In this document: in pieces, positions 22,545 through 34,920 of the stretch
Layout of the letters: every line of letters begins with the position of its first letter
Numbering within the stretch: the stretch's first letter is position 1
Assembly (NCBI GenBank): GCA_022478985.1
Contig: JAKSZP010006611.1
Coordinates: forward strand, 62,001-126,000
Source: Massospora cicadina
Lineage: Eukaryota; Entomophthoromycota; Entomophthoromycetes; Entomophthorales; Entomophthoraceae
Reading direction: 5' to 3'
Length of the DNA: 64,000 bases
Program-made: the position numbers and the translations under genes
The notes under the pieces: generated by a model
The model's database searches: none
What the model saw: the letters and a program-made list of their open reading frames with translations, nothing else
What the model was told of the DNA's origin: nothing

Positions 22545-22631
22545 GTTAGGAGATAAGTAAGGGTGCAAGAATCGGCCGTGGACATGGTTAATGATAACTC
22601 CAGTATCCAGGTATTTATTAGAGTATTCATC

Positions 22632-25600
22632 CCCTCACATGTAGGCGATGACAAAAGGGCCTTCACAGATAAACCTGAGATTCTCACTTCTGGTAGTGAT
22701 ACAATTATGGTAGTATAGCACCAAATATGAGACTTGGAATGTAGGTAGAGGAGGCTGGAGCTCGTTAGCTGCTTGAGCTTCTTTGGTGACCATCTTCACC
22801 AACTTGGTCATCACTTCTGATCGCAGCTGGATGATGTGCTGGGCTACCTTATTCATAGCTTGCATGGGATCAGTCTTATCAGTGAAAATATCTTTGCTAG
22901 TAAAGCTGGAACCCTGAGTTCTCGCCCTTACAGTACTAGAACGGTGACATTTTAAGGATCTGGTGATTGCTGATATGGTAAGCCATGAGAGCACTGGGTA
23001 AGTAAAGATCCCAGTGAAGAGGGTCAGAAGTGGCCATTTTGCGTAAAATAGAGACCAGTGTTGCATTGGCTCTTTCCACAGTACCATTGGTCAATGGATT
23101 GTAGGGATCAGAAAAAGCTTGTTGTGTGCCCATGGAGGTAGCGAGGATCTTCACCACTCAGGTGGTAAATTTTTTTCCCATTGTCACAAAGCAGGACCTG
23201 GGGACAATCATGGCGAGAAAATGTATATTGATGTAGGAATGTGGCCGTGGCTTTGGCAGTTTGTTCAGGAAGAGCCACAGCCTCAACCCATTTGGTAAAA
23301 TGATCAAACAAACCAAAATATAACGATTACCACCAGTGGTCTGAGGTAGAGGGCCCACAAAATCTAGACTTATGGCGTGAGAGGGTTGTTGAGGTGGAGT
23401 GGGCTGATACTGATACCTGGTCTTGTAGCTGGATCGCTTCTTTCAGGTCAGACATGCATCCAGGACTTCAGTTATTGTCTTCATGATGCCTTCCCAGTAA
23501 TATCGCTCTTTAACCCACTCATAGGCTTTTCATACTCTGCTATGCCCTAGAAGGGTATGGGACTTCAAAATCATGGGTACTCTCTATGATGGTTTGTGAT
23601 AAGGCAACCAATTCACCCCTATTTTCTTATATAATTTCCCATTTCCACTTTTGTGTTAAGGTAATTTCATGCTAACATCTTTTTTATGGGTTCATCTTCA
23701 TCAGCTACGCGTCAGGAGTTATTAGGATGTCATGCAACCTCTCCGATTCACTATTGTTAAGGTGAAGGACAGGAAGACGCGTTAATCCATCAACATTATA
23801 TGGCTGTACCTGCTTGATGCTCGATGGTCATATCATAATGCTGGAGTTAAGAGCCCAGCGAGCCAACCTCTCAGTAGGATATTTTATATTTTGTAACCAC
23901 TTTAATGAGGCGTGGTCTTTAATTACTTTAAATGATGTCCCATATAGAAAAAGGCGGTAGTGTTTAACATCAAGCAGGACAACCAGGCACTCCATCTCAA
24001 TGATGCTGTAATTGCGCTCAATCTTTGAAATCATTTTACTAAAATAAGACGTGGGATGGTTGACACCATTTTCATCCAACTGAGCCAAGATAGCTTCAAC
24101 GGCGTAATCAGAGGCATCTGTGAACAACATGAAGGGCTTGCCATAGTCAGGGTGGCGAAGTATTGGCCTTTTATGCAATAGCTCTTTCAAGGTCTCAAAC
24201 GCGGCCTTTTGTTCAGCACCCCAATAGAAGGGGGTTTTCTTAGCCATGAGACAGACGAAGGGCTCACTGATCTGGGCGAACTTGGGGATGAATTGATGGT
24301 AGTACCCCATCATGCCCAAAAAGACTTGTATGTCACAAAGAGTTTTAGGTGTTAGCATCTTGGATATTACTTCTACCTTATCCTGTAGTGGTTGCATCCA
24401 TCTTGAGAAATGCGTGCCCATAAAAATCCAACTTTTTATGGAAAAAAGTACACTTGGAGGGATTTAGTTTGATTTTAGATGCCTGCAAGCGTTGAAACAC
24501 CTCCTTTGGGTGTGTGAGATGCTCGTTGAACGTTTTTGAGAAGAAAGTGATGTCATCGAGGTAGACAATCACACACCTCAGCTTAAGGTCCTGGAGAATG
24601 TGATCCATAGCCCGCTGAAAAGCAGCAGGCGCATTACACAACCCTGAGGTAGCCGAGTGGGTTGGAACAAACCCTTACTGCAGATAAGGGCGCACTTCTA
24701 TTAACCTGTGAAAAAAGTTCCATCTGCCAATACCCGCTAGCCAAGTCCATGTCAGAATAAAATTAGACCCAAAGAATTGGGTCAGAGCGTCATCAATACT
24801 GGGGATAGAGTAGCTTTCCTTCTTGGTGAGGTTGTTCAGATTATGGTAGTCCATCACTAGCCGATGACCTCCATTTTTCTTCTTTATCAATAAGAGTGGG
24901 GATGAACAAGGGCTTTGAGAATGTACCAACAACCAAGCCTCCAGCAGCTGTTTGAGCTCCTTCTGCATCTGTTGCTCCTTGGCTTTTAATTGTGGTAAGG
25001 TTTAGAGTGGATAGTCCAAATATCGCCAACGTCAATGGTATGTGTCCAACCCTTCCTGTGCCCAAAGTCATTGTTAGATTTGGGATATTGTCGCGGAAGG
25101 CCTTAAGCAGTGTGTGGAATTTCTCCAGCTCAGCTGGAGTTTGTTCATCGGAGATATGAACAGAAGGTAGGGTTAATATGGACTGTTCAGCGGGTAAACC
25201 CATATATGCCTTAGATCCAATACAGTGAACTTGCTTTATTTCCTTGAGGGGAATCAGCATGCCTCTTCTGATCTCCTGATGTTTCTTTTACAACCCTCTC
25301 CCTCTTGGTGAGTTTCCCTAGCAGAAGGTTGATAGGCGATATGCAGGGTATAACACACCTGGCAAAACTTTGGGCTCTAAAGGACTAACTCCATCAATGC
25401 TATTGAGGTGCAGAAGGCAGTTGTATGGATTTTCAAGGTAATCTTCATGTCAACTACCCTTTGTTCACCTGCTTTGATAAACACTCCTTCAAAAGCATAG
25501 AAAGGGATACCCTCAATTGTGTCCACTAATTTAGGCAACAGTTTTTATGTCGTCCTGGTGTGGTATAATGTAATGATAAAGCGGAAGAGGGATACTCAAC

Positions 25601-26190
25601 TGTGCAAACATAGTCCCTTTTATTAAGCTCAATATTTGTCAAAGTCAGGGGAACCTAATAGTTAAGCAGGGAGAGATAACCCTGCTTCAAGTTTCAAATA
25701 CCTTCATACTCGAGCATGAAATGGGTACCAATGAGTAGATCATAGTATTGTTAGTTAAGGCCGCTGCTGGAGCAGACAAGATGAGCTTCCCAAAATGGAT
25801 GGGCAAAGATAGTACGCCACAATGGCGCAGGTGTTGTTGGGACCTGCAATCCCAGATTCTTGAGTGTAGTCAAGATTGGGGCCAGTTTAGTCTTATAAAT
25901 GAGTTTTGAAGACACAACGTTTACTGGAGACCCAATGTCGAGATTAGCTATAACCTTCACTACATTGACTATGACTTCCATTTTGGTTAAAGTTACATCT
26001 AAGTTGGGTGAAAGAGCGAGAACCTCTCTTAGTTGGAGAGTAGAGGAAAATCACTTTGGCTGTCTCAGGGTACTTCTCCTGGATAGACTGGAGGGTATGA
26101 ACACACTGGTTTGGGAGGATCATGGTGGCAATAATCTGTTCAGCGTCACTGCCAGTGTCAATGATCTCAAAGCCCCTCAACGCTTGGTGT
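22632..26190 (-). pseudogene. T2 pol: protease, RT, RNase H, integrase
   Basis: Encodes the copying and insertion enzymes, in several minus-strand frames. The protease core reads A-N-L-D-I-G-S-P-V-N-V-V-S-S-K near 25930, with DIG for the usual DTG/DSG. RT spans about 25260-24380: V-M-D-Y-H-N-L-N, then I-V-Y-L-D-D-I-T-F-F-S with the YLDD box. The connection motif V-F-L-G-M-M-G-Y-Y is near 24320, and RNase H (L-F-T-D-A-S-D near 24125) follows to 23828. Integrase shows D-H-F-T-K-W-V-E-A, L-L-C-D-N-G and N-G-T-V-E-R-A-N, the D,D,E triad, then a GPF-type C-terminus at 22640. I see no clear chromodomain. Confidence 0.8.
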
Positions 26191-26214
26191 AAATATGTTT
26201 GGCGGAATCCTAAC

Positions 26215-27585
26215 CTAATCTACTCTATCAGGGTTTAATATATCAAGTATCTCCACTTCATATAGGGCTCCTAAGACAACGTGACCCCTATTTTCGCCAT
26301 CCCCTTCAGAATCTTCATCAGAGGAATTATCAATGCAGGTTAGTGAGGCCATAGTGGGTGAGGTAGGTTCAGGACTTCCCTTAGGACATGATAGGTCCTG
26401 GGGTGGCTCCTCCGCCTTATTGACATTTGGGGGGGATGTTGAGATTTTTACAGCTTGATTTTCGACCTTCAAAGTAGGAGGTTTGTGCTTCCTCGTGGAG
26501 ACATGTTTTATACTAGAGTTAGCTTGCTGAGAAGTTGAAGAAGACAGCGTCATGGAGGGGGATGCTTCTTCTACACCAGCTTTAGGTCGTTCTGTGGCTG
26601 TGTGTTTTTGTGAAACAGGCATCTTGGCTTTTGTGACTGGTCCATTTAACCCCTTGTTAGCGGGGCGATTTTCACCTGAGAAAGAGGTTTAGTTTTAGGA
26701 GAAATATTTGGAGCCACTTGCAAAGGCTGTCTCAGAAAAAAGGTGGGCAAGGCAAATAAACAACTGCTTTCACCATCTGGGGTTTTGGAGATGAAGACAA
26801 AGGGGAGCACTGCCCTGTCACAGCCACTGCCATCTGATTATTGTTATGGGAAGAAGAAGCAGTTTGTGATTGCAACTCTGTAGGAGCAGGTTTCTAGAGG
26901 GAAGCAGCCGTAGTAGAGTTTTAATTTGGTCAGTGTAGATGCTTGGCTCAGATACCCTTGTATAGGGTCAAGTTCATAGAGAACATCCATCTCAAGAAAA
27001 ACATCCTTGATGTCTCATACATTTTTAAATGAGTTCTTTACAGAAGAGAGGTGCATTGCCAAGGAGGGATGGGACGCCAAGCCAGACAAGATAGCCGCAA
27101 TAGCATCATCTAAGGGTAGCATTTTTTAAGCAATAAGAGTTGAGCTTTCATGTAAAAGTGTTCAGAAAAAGAAGTGATTGATTCACCCTGTTGAAGGCTA
27201 ATGCACATAAAAGCCTGTTTTTTCCTGTTCCAACTTTTTTGGAAGCTGAATTCCTCATTTAGTGCTTACTTTACCTCCACCCAGGTGCTGAGGGTGGCCA
27301 TGTGCGAAACAATTATCTCTTGAGCGCCTTTTCTTTAGCAGGGATGGAGGTACTTTAATTTAAGATGGTCTGTTACCCCTTCCATAGCAACTTCATACAT
27401 AAAGATGAAAGAAGCAACACTTCCCTCACCCAAGGTAAACTTATCCCTAAAAGGGGCTTATGAATACCAGGGGAGGCTCCATAAGGGCATTGCAATGAGT
27501 GCTGCTCAAGCCTTATGAGGCGAGACAAAGCACTGGCTAGTTGTTGCTCAAACGTAGCTAGCCTTGGTTCTGAGTTAGTTGACAT
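26215..27585 (-). pseudogene. T2 gag
   Basis: Structural protein of the virus-like particle. ATG at 27585 begins M-S-T-N-S-E-P-R-L-A-T-F-E-Q-Q-L, a predicted coiled coil, about 30 nt past the primer-binding site. A capsid-like region follows, broken by several stops and frameshifts between 27370 and 26640. The last 135 codons (26622-26215) are a Ser/Thr/Pro-rich linker ending in an acidic D-N-S-S-D-E-D-S-E-G-D block before the protease. A zinc knuckle was not seen. Confidence 0.6.
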
Positions 27586-27616
27586 TTGTCAACAGGCTTT
27601 TGGTGGTATACAGAGT

Positions 27617-27634
27617 CCCCTGTAGTGAGCATCA
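27617..27634 (-). promoter_or_regulatory. T2 primer-binding site
   Basis: The minus strand reads TGATGCTCACTACAGGGG two bases after the 5' LTR. It is the site shared with family B, T4 and Y, with one G-to-A change near the 3' end of the tRNA match. Confidence 0.75.
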
Positions 27635-27636
27635 CT

Positions 27637-28303
27637 TGTTAGATTTTTGGTCGGGGAAATGCTCTTTGGTGCTTTTTCCCTAAAATCCAATAAATAGGGG
27701 AATGAAACCACTAAAATTAATAATATTAACAAGCACAAAAAACTAGAAAGTTGGTGTTTTATATGTTTATTAGGCCTCGTGGGAGGTAAGAAACAAACCC
27801 CTTTAATAAGTCAATAATTATTATTTAAGTTGTCGAGGCTCAAAGTTTGGATGGCTTAGTAAAATCTGAATTAGGAAATATGGCAATTTGACCTATTGGA
27901 TCTCAGGAAGCTCACCTCAGATTGATGAAAAGACTGATGGGTAGTCAGCTTTAGTATAATATGACCGTGAGGTAACGATTTAATCAATTTTACCCAATCA
28001 GTGGCATGAAAATATATCTTTGCAACACCCCTTCTGACCAAAAGGGGCCAGTCTCCACGGGGTAGGTTGCACTAAATTAATGGTGGCCTGTGGAGAAGCC
28101 TCTGATGGACTCTCCTGAACTCGCCGCATAGTTGGTGCAATTTTATTACCTGACTTTGGGGTATTGGGCCAAGAGTTATTACAAACTTTTTTGCCCTGAT
28201 TTATGAGATTCCACTGAGAATTAGCTAGGGTCTTTAAGCTGATCTCATCAAATTAGGATCTGGAACACTCTTACTACAATATCAGACTTGTAATTGTCTG
28301 AAA
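27637..28303 (-). repeat. T2 5' LTR
   Basis: 667 bp, matching 21851-22527. On the plus strand it begins TGTTAG and ends with the complement of the LTR start, followed by TSD ACGCT. Confidence 0.8.
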
Positions 28304-28308
28304 ACGCT

Positions 28309-28490
28309 TATTTAACCATTTATGTGTTTTTCATGCTCCATGTCCCAAATTTGTTATTCCTAAAAGAATGACTTTATTATATAAAGAAGGGTGTATATAT
28401 AGAATCACTTTCCATCTACTTTCTTATATAACATACCTTCTCAGATCTTAATGTCTCTGATCATATGTCATAACTCAGCTTGGACTTCAG
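28309..28490 (-). pseudogene. T3 integrase zinc finger, first half
   Basis: The minus strand reads E-G-M-L-Y-K-K-V-D-G-K and, further on, N-L-G-H-G-A-stop-K-T-H-K-W-L. These are the region before and within the HHCC finger of Ty3 integrases. The second half is at 21850 and below, beyond T2. Towards higher coordinates the frame continues into 38726 and above once the Y element is disregarded. Confidence 0.65.
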
Positions 28491-28495
28491 GGGCA

Positions 28496-29227
28496 TTGTA
28501 AATACCTAATGAATTTACAGGTGCACAAGCTCAATTAACTGATCAAAAAATTAGCGGAAGCTGATTGCTAGTGTATGAAAAAACTAGCTCATTCAAGATC
28601 TTATTATGAGTTATTTTCCACCTCAATCTGGATTTCCTTGATAGTAAGTAAATACAACTCACATATAGAAGTTGACACTTAGAATGATAAACAGTTTAAC
28701 AGCTTTACTCTAACAAACACAATAAACAATTTGCTTTTCTAAGTTGGTTTTAAAAAAATTAAGATATATTTAGTGTGAGAGTATAAAGACATGTGTATCA
28801 TTTTAAGTGTGTCTATCCGATTATCTCAGCATGATTAGCTGAAAATGATAAGTATTGGGATATAATCCAGAATAACCCTGGTGTTATTCATAAAAAATAG
28901 CGTGCTAAAACGCCACTCTAATCAGCTATCAGATAAGCTTTACAACTGTTCAAAAAAGATAAGTGTCCATTTCATGAGCAAGGTTACAAAACACCACATT
29001 GTTAGTATCAATTTCCTATCAAAATAAGTTTAATTGACATTATATTTTGCATCCTTTTTGAATTACAACTAATAAGTAATTAGTATTTATTGCACAAAGC
29101 GATTTTATATAAATACCTTTAAAAATCTTGGACTATAAGTTTAAACATACTGAATTAATTTAAAAAATTATAAATTAAAGCTTAATCCATACCAAGCTGT
29201 TAATGTGGTCATATAGAAATTTCAACA
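28496..29227 (-). repeat. family Y 3' LTR
   Basis: It aligns with 32687-33333 plus 38639-38725 and with 12797-13560. On the minus strand it starts TGTTGAAATTTC at 29227 and ends TTTACAA at 28496. Confidence 0.7.
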
Positions 29228-30840
29228 AATCCCCAGATTGACCAGATTATACAGCTTTGTTTCCCATTCATCTAAAAACTTTTGGTTTCAACGTTATGTG
29301 GACAGTCTATCTTAAACAGACACCAATCTCTTAGCAATTAATTGTACTTCCCAAAAAACATATATATGGTCTCATCAGATCCTATGCCACAAGCCAAGTG
29401 TATTCATTTAGTCCTTCCACTGAATTTCCAGTAAAGGTTTCCATTCTCATAGAAGAAACAGGGATGGCTAATATTTTAAATAAATTTTGGTCAATTCTCT
29501 TTCTTTTGTCTATCGCTTAATTGTACTTTAATAATTGACTTGATTTGGCTCAAGTCATGTTTAACACAACAGAGACTACCACATCTATCAAATTCATATC
29601 CACCTCTTGGATCAGTATTTACTATTTAATTCATATTCTCTCCCAGAGTTCTGTTTTTGATGGACCAATATTACAAACCAGTGGTCATATCATCTGTGCT
29701 GACTATTGAAAATTAAAAACATCTTGAGCTTCCTTTTGAAGATCATAAAATTTGAGTTTCTGAAGTCCTTATTACACACTTTAATCCCAATGATCTAAAC
29801 ATATTCTAGATCAAGATACCGCCCCATGCTCTTTAGTTCACTGTCTAAGACATTTTTGGTTGGACCAACAAACTCACCGCACCTCCTAACTTCCATCATT
29901 ATCTACCTTTTTGGTTTTATGAAGCTCACAGCTGTTGCCTCTAAGAACCATTATAATGTTTACATAACTATCTCGCATCTGGAGCTTCTTGTTAATATAA
30001 ACACTTAATGATCATAATTTGAGGCATGATTTGAAATTCACCCGCACATGTCACTTGCATGATGCTGGATCATATGCCAAGTGTACTTAACAAGCCCATT
30101 GGCAGAAACTCAAGACTTAACTTACAGCACATGTGCAAAAAAGAATTACATGTAGTTGTTTGCCAATTGCCTCTTCCTAAATAATGTCATTTTATCTCGA
30201 TCTGGGGTATCATATTTAACAAGTTTAGCTATTTTGATCTCTCTTCCCATTTCAGTATTCCCCAAAGTTCACCTTCATCCAAAAAACTTGATACTTTCAT
30301 GGGTTAGATCTTGCAAGTATCTGAACACAGTTTGATTTTGATTACCAATTCACTTCTATTGTCATCCAACCTCCCTAAAATAAATTATGATAACTGCAGA
30401 ACTATACTCCATGAGGTGAGGTTCCTGCATAAAATAAAGTAAAATATAAACCATATATTTGTTTCTCTCATTAAGTTGTACCAGATTGATTATTTTTTAG
30501 TTTTCTCTGCCCACAGGTACTTGCAAAATGTCCAGTCTGTCCAGATCTGTGGCAGGTTGTCATGGCTTATTTAATGGCTTCAGTCCATCAATTGATTTTT
30601 CCTGGTAATTTTAATTAGCATAATCTCAAAGGTTATATGAAAATTGGCCTATCTCTTACTACAATTGTAAAATTTTTTATCTCTATAATTTCTTTTAGGC
30701 GCTTCAAAAGTTGATCCTAACATCTTTAGGTATTCCATTATATATGAAGGGCTGTTATTGATTGTATGCACTGAAAACTTGGCCCAACGAAGGTCTCAAT
30801 AAGGCTATAAGATGTTCTGCAAGGCTATTATGACATTGAA
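29228..30840 (-). other. Y interior, pol-side half, unreadable
   Basis: Where pol should lie I find no RT, RNase H or integrase motif on the minus strand. Plus-strand open frames (for example 29826-30008) are short and featureless. Either pol was deleted or mutation has erased it. Confidence 0.3.
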
Positions 30841-30849
30841 ATTTTCTAT

Positions 30850-31300
30850 AGCACTTTTCCTGCAAGAATCTGGGCCCCTTGTAAAAACGGTCAATTGAAC
30901 ATTCCTCCTGTTTCATTCTTCTTAAACTGAACACTCAAAAATTCTTTTTTTTTCTGACAGCCATAGGTTCCAGACTTCTAGACTCCTTCATGATGAATTT
31001 CTTAGCTTCTTTATAGTTACAAATTTTCTCCTTGAAGTATGGTAAAAAATTTCTGACATTTTGTTTTAAGGAAATTGATAAGGTTACTCTTTTTGACAAT
31101 TTCTGTAGCCATACATCATCATTTTAATTTACCAAAAAGGGCAGGCACATTGTCCCAATGTAAAATAAATAGCTAAGTGTGCTTTTGAAGTCTTTGAGAT
31201 TAGTTAGTGCAGTACTACAAACTGGAAAAAAATGGACAAGGAAATTGCCTCAGGATTCACCTCTGGGACTGCTTCAAAAAGACTTGGAATTTACCAGATG
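30850..31300 (-). pseudogene. Y element gag remnant
   Basis: Near 31050-30950 the minus strand reads Y-K-E-A-K-K-F-I-M-K-E-S-R-S-L. It parallels Y-N-E-A-K-K-A-I-M-R-E-F-R-S-P in family B and the K-E-A-L-I-K-D-F block in T4, the conserved capsid helix. Flanking sequence is too decayed to extend. It shows that Y belongs to the same Ty3 group. Confidence 0.45.
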
Positions 31301-32667
31301 GGTTGAATTGTATTTTGGCGTTATTTTCTACCTCAGTCGCAGATGATTCTTTGGAAAATTCAGCATCTTAGAATTCTTCTAAAGTACAGTTACTCTTGTA
31401 TGCTTTAGGTCGTTTAACCATCTGAAAATTGTTTCTCCAAAGTCATGCATCTTTGGAAAATGATCTTAATTTCTGTTTTCTAGATTTCACTTCCTAAAGC
31501 CATTCTTGATGTTTCCACGCTCTTTTAAAGTAAGGCTTCATTTTTCTGCAAGTCATATAATTGTATATAGATCTCACTTTCATCTTTCTCATACTTGCAC
31601 ATCTCACCATCTAACTACAAACTTGAACTTTTGTTTTCCTATTTATTATTCATTAATTTTACCGCTTCTGTCCACAATGTTCACTTTAGTCCAAAATTTT
31701 GTTTTTCTTCTTTTATTCTCTTTTAACTTGCTAAATTCTTATCTATATTGGCAACATTTTCCTTAATTTCACTTCATCATTGTAATAAATCATGGATGAT
31801 AGTATCACTCTTTATAGTTGATGCTAAAATTGGTTTTTTGGTATTTTGAGCTCAAAAATAATTTAGTATTACTCACAATTGTGACTCATTTATGTCTATT
31901 AAGCTTCATATTTTTATTATTATTGGACTCAAACTGATTTTTTCAACAATGCTCTAGATTTTGTTATCTAACTCTGCTACTAGGATCCTAATCTATGTGT
32001 TTAAATATTGCACATAATGCAAAGTAGAATCAAATTTTATTGAGTTTCTTGAAAGCTAGAATTCAGTTGTTACTTTAAAGCTTTTTGTTAAGCGCTACTA
32101 ATCTTAGTATATGCGACCAGATCTACAATCACCAGGCAGTTGGCTGACCTTTATAATCCACATGTTTTTAGTCATAGGCTGAATATACCTGATAACATAA
32201 TCCTCAATGTACCTATGGTGTATAGATATCCAGCTAAGTTAGATATATTCATGTCTAAAAAGTCCTTGAAGAGTCATCTTCTTTACATTGATGAATCCCC
32301 CCTTGGGTTGGGACCATCTAGTACTAAAAAAAAGAGTCATCTTTTTTTCTGATCTGTGGCATGAAGTAAAAGTCCAGAATTTCGATCTAAAATTTTTAAT
32401 AAGTAGAACATGAACTTCCTACATCAGGATTTCACTCACTTCGTCTAGGTTATTTCTTAATTGTTTGGTATGTGGCTCATATTGGACAACTGCCATGTCA
32501 TTTACTCTGGTATTTGATAAGTTAATGTATTTAAGGTCCACCAACATTTTAGTCTTTAAATGGATATTGCTACCTGACTTGCAAATTAAGATCCCTCCTC
32601 TTGTCCAATTGTATGCTCCATATTAGTTTATAGAATTCGATTTTCTGGTCTTTGTAAAAGCTTAACT
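31300..32667 (-). other. Y interior, 5' half, unreadable
   Basis: AT-rich, with no domain recognised on either strand. It contains mini-retroposon D (32281-32331). It would correspond to the gag N-terminus and leader. Confidence 0.3.
32281..32331 (+). mobile_element. mini-retroposon copy D (51 bp)
   Basis: The insert ends TTGGGTTGGGACCATCTAGT, then ACT and an A-run. The 12-bp TSD AAGAGTCATCTT lies at 32269-32280 and 32332-32343. With copy B it gives the longest view of the source sequence, but the two diverge upstream of the shared 30 or so bases. Confidence 0.85.
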
Positions 32668-32685
32668 CCCCTTTAGTGAGCACCA
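32668..32685 (-). promoter_or_regulatory. Y primer-binding site
   Basis: The minus strand reads TGGTGCTCACTAAAGGGG next to the 5' LTR. It differs from the T4 site by a single base. Confidence 0.75.
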
Positions 32686-32686
32686 T

Positions 32687-33333
32687 ATGTAAAAATCTAT
32701 CGATTTTACAGGTTCACAAGCAAATTTTGATCGAGGATAAAATTGATATATACTGTCTGCTAGCGTATGAAGACAAATAGTCCATTGAGTTCTTAATATG
32801 AGTGATTTTCACCTCATTATGATATTACTTAATAGTAAGTACTTTTCTACCTCACTTAAAGTAATTGACACTAGAAAGATGAACAGATTTTAAAGGCTAA
32901 TCTGAAAGAAAACACCTTAAACTCATAATTCTAATTTGTTTTATTAAAAATCGGTATTATATAGTGCAAATGTATTAGAATAAATGTGTATAATATTTTG
33001 TGGCTATCATGTTTATCTCAAAATGCTTTTTCAACAAAAAAAGTATTTATTCACAATAAGGAAGACTAGCTGATGATATAATATAGCGTGCTAAAATGCC
33101 ACTTTAATCAGCTATTAAATTAGATGTTACTTTAATAGATTTAAAACTAGGTAAGTGTCCATTTTGCAAGCCAGCTTACAAAATATACCGTATTGTCAGT
33201 AACAATCCCAAATTATTTATAACTGTAATATTGGTTTTGCATCCTTTGTGAATTATGGTCAATCACATAACTTGTAACCATCACCAAACAAACAATTGAA
33301 AATATACATTCTTCACTATTATAAACTATAAGC
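32687..33333 (-). repeat. family Y 5' LTR, larger piece
   Basis: The plus-strand start is ATGTAAAAATC. The LTR is interrupted after TAAACTATAAGC by the LINE and resumes at 38639. Matching phrases with the other Y LTRs include TGCATCCTTTGTGAATTA before, and TTTAAAGCTTAATC after, the LINE. Confidence 0.7.
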
Positions 33334-33347
33334 AACTTTTCACTCTC

Positions 33348-33367
33348 GTTGCAAACACTTTTGCAAC
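33348..33367 (+). other. 5' hairpin of the LINE
   Basis: GTTGCAAA (33348-33355) pairs with TTTGCAAC (33360-33367) around CACT. The stem starts 14 nt into the element, as in X1. The outer four pairs differ from X1 but stay complementary. Confidence 0.75.
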
Positions 33368-33428
33368 AAATTCAATTCAAGTTTAGGTAAATTTTGATAA
33401 TCTCATTGAGGAGATTAGTTTGCACCCA

Positions 33429-34916
33429 ATGTCAGGGAGCAGTTGGGCGAGTAAAGTCAAGGGCACAGGTGTTGGCTCCAAGTCAAACAAGTTTCATAAA
33501 TGCCCTGGTGAGCCCATCAGAATAGATAAAATTAGTAACAAAAAACTGGCAGTTACCAAATCCAAGGAAATTTTGGCCTGGCAAGTGCGCTGCAACCAGT
33601 TCATCAATATGCTGCACTCCCAACCACTATTGGTGGTGAAATATGGGGTGTGTGTGTTCCTGGATATTCAACAAAAGGCGCTTTGGAAAAAGTTTTATGG
33701 AGATGTACACACACATTTTCTGAATGTGGTGTATGTTGCACCACACTCCATGCCTTGTGGTTGGCTGGATCTTGGATTTGAAACTAAAGAAGTGGCAGAT
33801 GAAGCCACAAAAGTATGTGTAATAGTTGACCTCCCGGATGGTCAACAGGTAGTCAAAATGAAGTGCACCCGCTGGACTAAATCAAATCAAGTTTTTGTAA
33901 AATTTGACTTCCTACCTACAACGGTTAAGCGCACCATGCTAGAGCACCACCTGAAAGCTGGGCTCACCAAATTTGGGGAAATACAATATGTTGAGATGCA
34001 GCAATTTATGGTCATGCCAGACCTGTGCACGGGCAAGGTGATCACTGTTCTCACTCCATCTGTGGGGATAGTGGAAGATTTGACCAAAATCTCACATACT
34101 GCTTTTATCAAAATCAATGAGCAAGACTACCACCCATTTAGATTCACAGTGGATAGCGCGCCCCCTATCTGCACTTACTGTTGCGCTTTTGGCCACAAGG
34201 CCCATACCTGCCCCACCAAGGATGTCATTACCCAATATGAAATAATCTTGGATACAATGTGCGGTGCAGATGTCCACTACAAACTGGCAATGGAAACCGA
34301 TGCAGCCTTCCTGTGGGGAGCGCAAGGATGCTACATCCAAATAAAACCAGTGTCCCCACAGGAGCGTAAGAAGTCCAAGCAGGCTCACAAGGCGGCGGCC
34401 AAGGAGGAGGCCAAGACCACATCCATTATCCTGCCAGCCCAGCTCCAGGAAGACATTGAGAATTTTGCAACAGAAGCAGCTCATGAATCCCTCCACCAAT
34501 CAGATTGGGACGCCCAAGCCAATTGGGCCACCCAAGCTAATAACCTGATGGGTGAGTCAGTTTCACCTGACCAATGTGCCCAAGAATTGATTGGGACTGA
34601 AGCGCCCAATAATATACCTACCAAAATTCCAGATTCATACAATAATGCACTGCAAGCGCACACAATGCCAAAAACTCATCCCACAGTGTGGAAAAGCAGA
34701 AGGCAAAAGCCAACGCAAACCCCACAGCTAAAGCTTCCCAACCTGAACCATACTCCATTGCACAGAACACCCGTGCTGCCATACAGTGACATGCTGAAAA
34801 AGAGAAGGTTAAAGGGCTCAGGTGCTTTTCCCCTTGCACCTAAGGTGCAATGGGAGAGCCTTTACTTTGGGGACGTTGAACATTGCTGGACTCAAGGCCT
34901 CGCCATCCCAGGCTAG
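33429..34916 (+). CDS. LINE ORF1 RNA-binding protein (intact, 495 aa)
   Basis: Probably binds LINE RNA and forms the ribonucleoprotein with ORF2. I use ATG 33429; an upstream in-frame TTG is unlikely as a eukaryotic start. Residues about 50-240 form two RRM-like or nucleic-acid-binding segments, with the strand-like blocks V-F-L-D-I-Q and V-F-V-K-F-D-F-L-P-T. A CX2CX4HX4C knuckle is at 34170-34211. A Lys/Ala-rich helical, coiled-coil-prone stretch follows, then a Gln/Pro/Asn-rich tail. TAG at 34914 ends the frame. No stop or frameshift interrupts it, so the element is fairly young. The X protein aligns over the second RRM-like block and the knuckle. Confidence 0.85.
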   Translation: MSGSSWASKVKGTGVGSKSNKFHKCPGEPIRIDKISNKKLAVTKSKEILAWQVRCNQFINMLHSQPLLVVKYGVCVFLDIQQKALWKKFYGDVHTHFLNVVYVAPHSMPCGWLDLGFETKEVADEATKVCVIVDLPDGQQVVKMKCTRWTKSNQVFVKFDFLPTTVKRTMLEHHLKAGLTKFGEIQYVEMQQFMVMPDLCTGKVITVLTPSVGIVEDLTKISHTAFIKINEQDYHPFRFTVDSAPPICTYCCAFGHKAHTCPTKDVITQYEIILDTMCGADVHYKLAMETDAAFLWGAQGCYIQIKPVSPQERKKSKQAHKAAAKEEAKTTSIILPAQLQEDIENFATEAAHESLHQSDWDAQANWATQANNLMGESVSPDQCAQELIGTEAPNNIPTKIPDSYNNALQAHTMPKTHPTVWKSRRQKPTQTPQLKLPNLNHTPLHRTPVLPYSDMLKKRRLKGSGAFPLAPKVQWESLYFGDVEHCWTQGLAIPG

Positions 34917-34920
34917 ATAA

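Larger units (their letters stand above)
21851..28303 (-). mobile_element. Ty3/gypsy element T2, complete with TSD
   Basis: A 6.45-kb minus-strand element with LTRs at 21851-22527 and 27637-28303. The 5-bp TSD ACGCT lies at 21846-21850 and 28304-28308. It has, in order on the minus strand, a primer-binding site, gag, protease, RT, RNase H, integrase and a polypurine tract. It landed in the integrase zinc finger of T3. Several frameshifts and stops make it inactive, but it is much better preserved than T3. Confidence 0.85.

Noticed and set aside
28183..32140. Host-gene exons between Y LTRs
   Set aside because: Open frames are under 90 codons, AT-driven, and no splice-consistent pattern or domain was seen.
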